DNA from: Pedobacter glucosidilyticus DSM 23534
Lineage (GTDB): Bacteria > Bacteroidota > Bacteroidia > Sphingobacteriales > Sphingobacteriaceae
DNA: 64,000 bases
Direction: 5' to 3'
Assembly: GCF_000425145.1 (NCBI RefSeq)
Contig: NZ_AULF01000015.1
Span: 1-64,000, forward strand
Below are positions 62,009-64,000 of the stretch, piece by piece; the stretch's first letter is position 1; every line of letters begins with the position of its first letter. The position numbers and the translations under genes were made by a program. The notes below the pieces were generated by a model. It made no database searches. It had not been told where the DNA came from and saw only the letters and a list, made by a program, of their open reading frames with translations.

Positions 62009-63052
62009 TTAGCCTAAATAATGCACTAAGCTTAAATCTTTTAACTTTTTAGCAGCTTGTTCTGGTGTAATATCACGTTGCGGATTAGCCAACATTTCAT
62101 AACCTACCATAAACTTCTTTACCGTAGCTGAGCGTAACAAAGGCGGATAAAAGTGCATGTGCCAATGCCACTCCGGATGGTCGCCATCATTTACAGGTGC
62201 TTGGTGCATACCAGCAGAATATGGGAATGAGGTCTCAAATAAATTATCGTATTTGATGGTTAATTGCTTTAAAATTTCTGCTAAAGCAGTTTTCTCAGCC
62301 TCGGTAAATTCAAGAATATTTTGAACTTGTCTTTTACTGATGATCATAGTCTCATATGGCCATACTGCCCAAAAAGGTACTAAGGCAACAAAATGCTCAT
62401 TCTTTAAAATCACACGTTCTTGGCTTTCTAGCTCTATTTCCAAATAAGCACTTAATAAGCTTTTTTGGTTTTCTTGATAATACTTTAAAAACTGTACACT
62501 TTCTTTTGCAGGCTCTACCGGTACCGAGCTTTGCGCCCAAATTTGTCCGTGAGGGTGGGGGTTACTACATCCCATCACATCGCCTTTGTTTTCAAATATT
62601 TGGATGTGTTTTATCCAGTTATGAGAGGTAGACAAGTCTCTAAACTCTGTTTGCCATAAAGTAATAACATCTTCTATAGCTTTTACTTCCATCTGCGGAA
62701 GCGTAAGATCATGTCGTGGCGAGAAACAGATAACTCTGCAAATGCCACGTTCGCTAGTGGCTTGTAATAAATCACTTTTATTTACTTTTCCTTCCGGAGT
62801 ATCTTGTAATAAAGAAGAAAAATCATTGGTAAATGCATATGGACCTGTGTATGCAGGATTTACAGAGCCATCAGAACGGGTATTACCCGGGCATAAATAA
62901 CAGCTTGCATCATATTGCGGTCTTGGGGTATTGTTAACAGTTTCTACTTTACCTTGCCATGGTCTTTTGGTACGATGCGGAGAAACCATTACCCATTCGC
63001 CAGTTAATATATTTAAACGCTTATGCGGATGTTCATCAAAATTAAATTCCAT
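62009..63052 (-). CDS. galT: Galactose-1-phosphate uridylyltransferase
   Basis: The 347-aa enzyme exchanges galactose-1-phosphate and UDP-glucose in the Leloir pathway. It shows the N-terminal HPHKRLNILTGEWVMVSPHRTKRPW, Zn-type cysteines Cys51/Cys54 (CYLCPGN) and the nucleophilic HPH motif (NPHPHGQIW, His168). PVNDGDHPEWHWHMHFYPPLLR supplies the second metal-site region. The ATG shares one base with the galK stop (TAATG), so the two are translationally coupled. Confidence 0.95.
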   Translation of the reverse strand: MEFNFDEHPHKRLNILTGEWVMVSPHRTKRPWQGKVETVNNTPRPQYDASCYLCPGNTRSDGSVNPAYTGPYAFTNDFSSLLQDTPEGKVNKSDLLQATSERGICRVICFSPRHDLTLPQMEVKAIEDVITLWQTEFRDLSTSHNWIKHIQIFENKGDVMGCSNPHPHGQIWAQSSVPVEPAKESVQFLKYYQENQKSLLSAYLEIELESQERVILKNEHFVALVPFWAVWPYETMIISKRQVQNILEFTEAEKTALAEILKQLTIKYDNLFETSFPYSAGMHQAPVNDGDHPEWHWHMHFYPPLLRSATVKKFMVGYEMLANPQRDITPEQAAKKLKDLSLVHYLG

Positions 63053-64000
63053 TAGGCTAAAATTCTTGTACCGTCTTCTATTTGCGATATGTAAACATTC
63101 ATTCCTTTATTCAGCTTATTAAAATAAGCCTCTTTAACTCTTTTAATCACTTCGTCTAAATGCGCTTCTTTTACTAAAGAAATTACGCAGCCACCAAAGC
63201 CACCACCCATCATCCTAGCACCTAAAATAGCTTCCTCTTTTTTGGTACAGCTTACAATAAAATCTAGCTCAGGGCAACTTACTTCATACAATTCGCTTAA
63301 ACCAGTATGGGTTTCGTACATCTTCTGACCAAAGGCTTCTATATTTCCGGCTTCTAAATCAGCGCAAGCGGCTAACAATCTGTTGTTTTCTTCTACTACA
63401 TACTTGCAGCGGTTATAAATATCTGCACTAGCATCATGCAAGCATTCTTCAACCATTTCTATGCTAGCATCTCTTAAGAATTTAACTTCGGGATATTTTT
63501 GTTGGATGATAGAAACACCTTCTTGACACTGACTGCTTCTAACATTATATTCTGATGAAGCTAAAGAATGCTTTACCATAGAATCAAAAAGCACTATTTT
63601 AATTCCTTCTAATTCAAAAGATACATATTCAAATTCCAAAGAGCGACAATCTAGTTTAATCACATGGCCTTTTTTACCAAAAACGCTGGCAAATTGGTCC
63701 ATAATACCACATTTAACACCTACAAATTCGTTCTCGCCTTTTTGTGCAATTTTAGCAATATCCATTTTAGATAATTGCAAATTGTATAGCTCGCTTAAAG
63801 CAAAAGCAACCGCACATTCTAAAGCAGCTGATGATGACATGCCGGCGCCTAAAGGAACATCTCCCGAAATAACGGCATTGAAACCTTTAATTTGCTTATT
63901 GGCTTTTAAAAGCTGGTCAACAATACATATAACATAGTTAGGCCATCCTTTTTCAGAGAAGCTGTAGTTGTTTAATGAGGTTTCAATCTCATCATCCATA
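63052..64000 (-). CDS. galK: Galactokinase (N-terminus beyond the window)
   Basis: The visible 315 residues are the C-terminal 80 percent of a GHMP-family galactokinase. ATP-binding PLGAGMSSSAALECA and the C-terminal GARMMGGGFGGCVISLV are diagnostic. It phosphorylates galactose for the Leloir pathway. The Met at 63999 is internal, since normal galactokinases have about 70 more residues before it; the GRTNLIGEHTDY-type motif is missing because the window ends. galT follows with a one-base overlap. Confidence 0.95.
   Translation of the reverse strand, partial: MDDEIETSLNNYSFSEKGWPNYVICIVDQLLKANKQIKGFNAVISGDVPLGAGMSSSAALECAVAFALSELYNLQLSKMDIAKIAQKGENEFVGVKCGIMDQFASVFGKKGHVIKLDCRSLEFEYVSFELEGIKIVLFDSMVKHSLASSEYNVRSSQCQEGVSIIQQKYPEVKFLRDASIEMVEECLHDASADIYNRCKYVVEENNRLLAACADLEAGNIEAFGQKMYETHTGLSELYEVSCPELDFIVSCTKKEEAILGARMMGGGFGGCVISLVKEAHLDEVIKRVKEAYFNKLNKGMNVYISQIEDGTRILA

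Overview
The window comes from the chromosome of a low-GC member of the Bacteroidota, most likely a Pedobacter-like Sphingobacteriaceae. The evidence is SusC/SusD pairs, type IX secretion (T9SS) C-terminal sorting domains, a TamL-type lipoprotein, FecI/FecR-like sigma/anti-sigma genes and promoters of the Bacteroidota form TTTG-N19-21-TAnnTTTG. No species name can be read from the sequence.

Positions 1-506 hold mobile-element debris: the N-terminal ORF of an ISAon1-type transposase running off the left edge, abutting the C-terminal remnant of a REP-associated (Y1/IS200-like) transposase. Positions 530-18614 are mostly housekeeping: tRNA-Cys, a SpoU methyltransferase, TamL, a patatin phospholipase with its own barrel, a DEAD-box helicase, SRP RNA, fructose-6-phosphate aldolase/transaldolase, topoisomerase III, an orphan NtrC-type regulator, a YihY protein, proB-proA and a lipoprotein/glycosidase pair.

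Positions 18900-56530 form one large polysaccharide-utilization region. It contains an AraC regulator, two co-oriented T9SS secreted proteins (one with an N-terminal glycosidase-like barrel), a GH2 enzyme, a first SusC/SusD operon with a fasciclin lipoprotein and another surface lipoprotein, an ECF sigma/FecR pair with a second SusC(STN)/SusD/DUF3823 operon, and a third operon. The third operon encodes GH97, a GH110-like alpha-1,3-galactosidase, a secreted FAD oxidoreductase, a gluconate-2-dehydrogenase-subunit-3-like protein, a GMC oxidoreductase with a CX5CX3C Fe-S motif, a Tat-exported TIM-barrel epimerase-like protein and an MFS transporter. A paralogue of the glycosidase-like T9SS protein closes the region. 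Enzyme content suggests a galactoside-rich glycan, with an oxidative (3-keto-glycoside) branch beside ordinary hydrolysis.

The most interesting observation is a shared operator. Three promoters (the T9SS operon, GH2 and SusC1) carry RTCYAT direct repeats exactly 21 bp apart, and in all three the first repeat begins exactly 49 nt upstream of a TAnnTTTG-like -7 box. This is the architecture expected of an AraC-family activator, and an AraC-family gene lies next to the T9SS operon.

Positions 56700-64000 return to general functions: FKBP isomerase, an exonuclease/GIY-YIG fusion, an M28 peptidase, a small membrane protein, a 690-bp intergenic inverted-repeat element, and the Leloir genes galK-galT, with galK truncated by the right edge.
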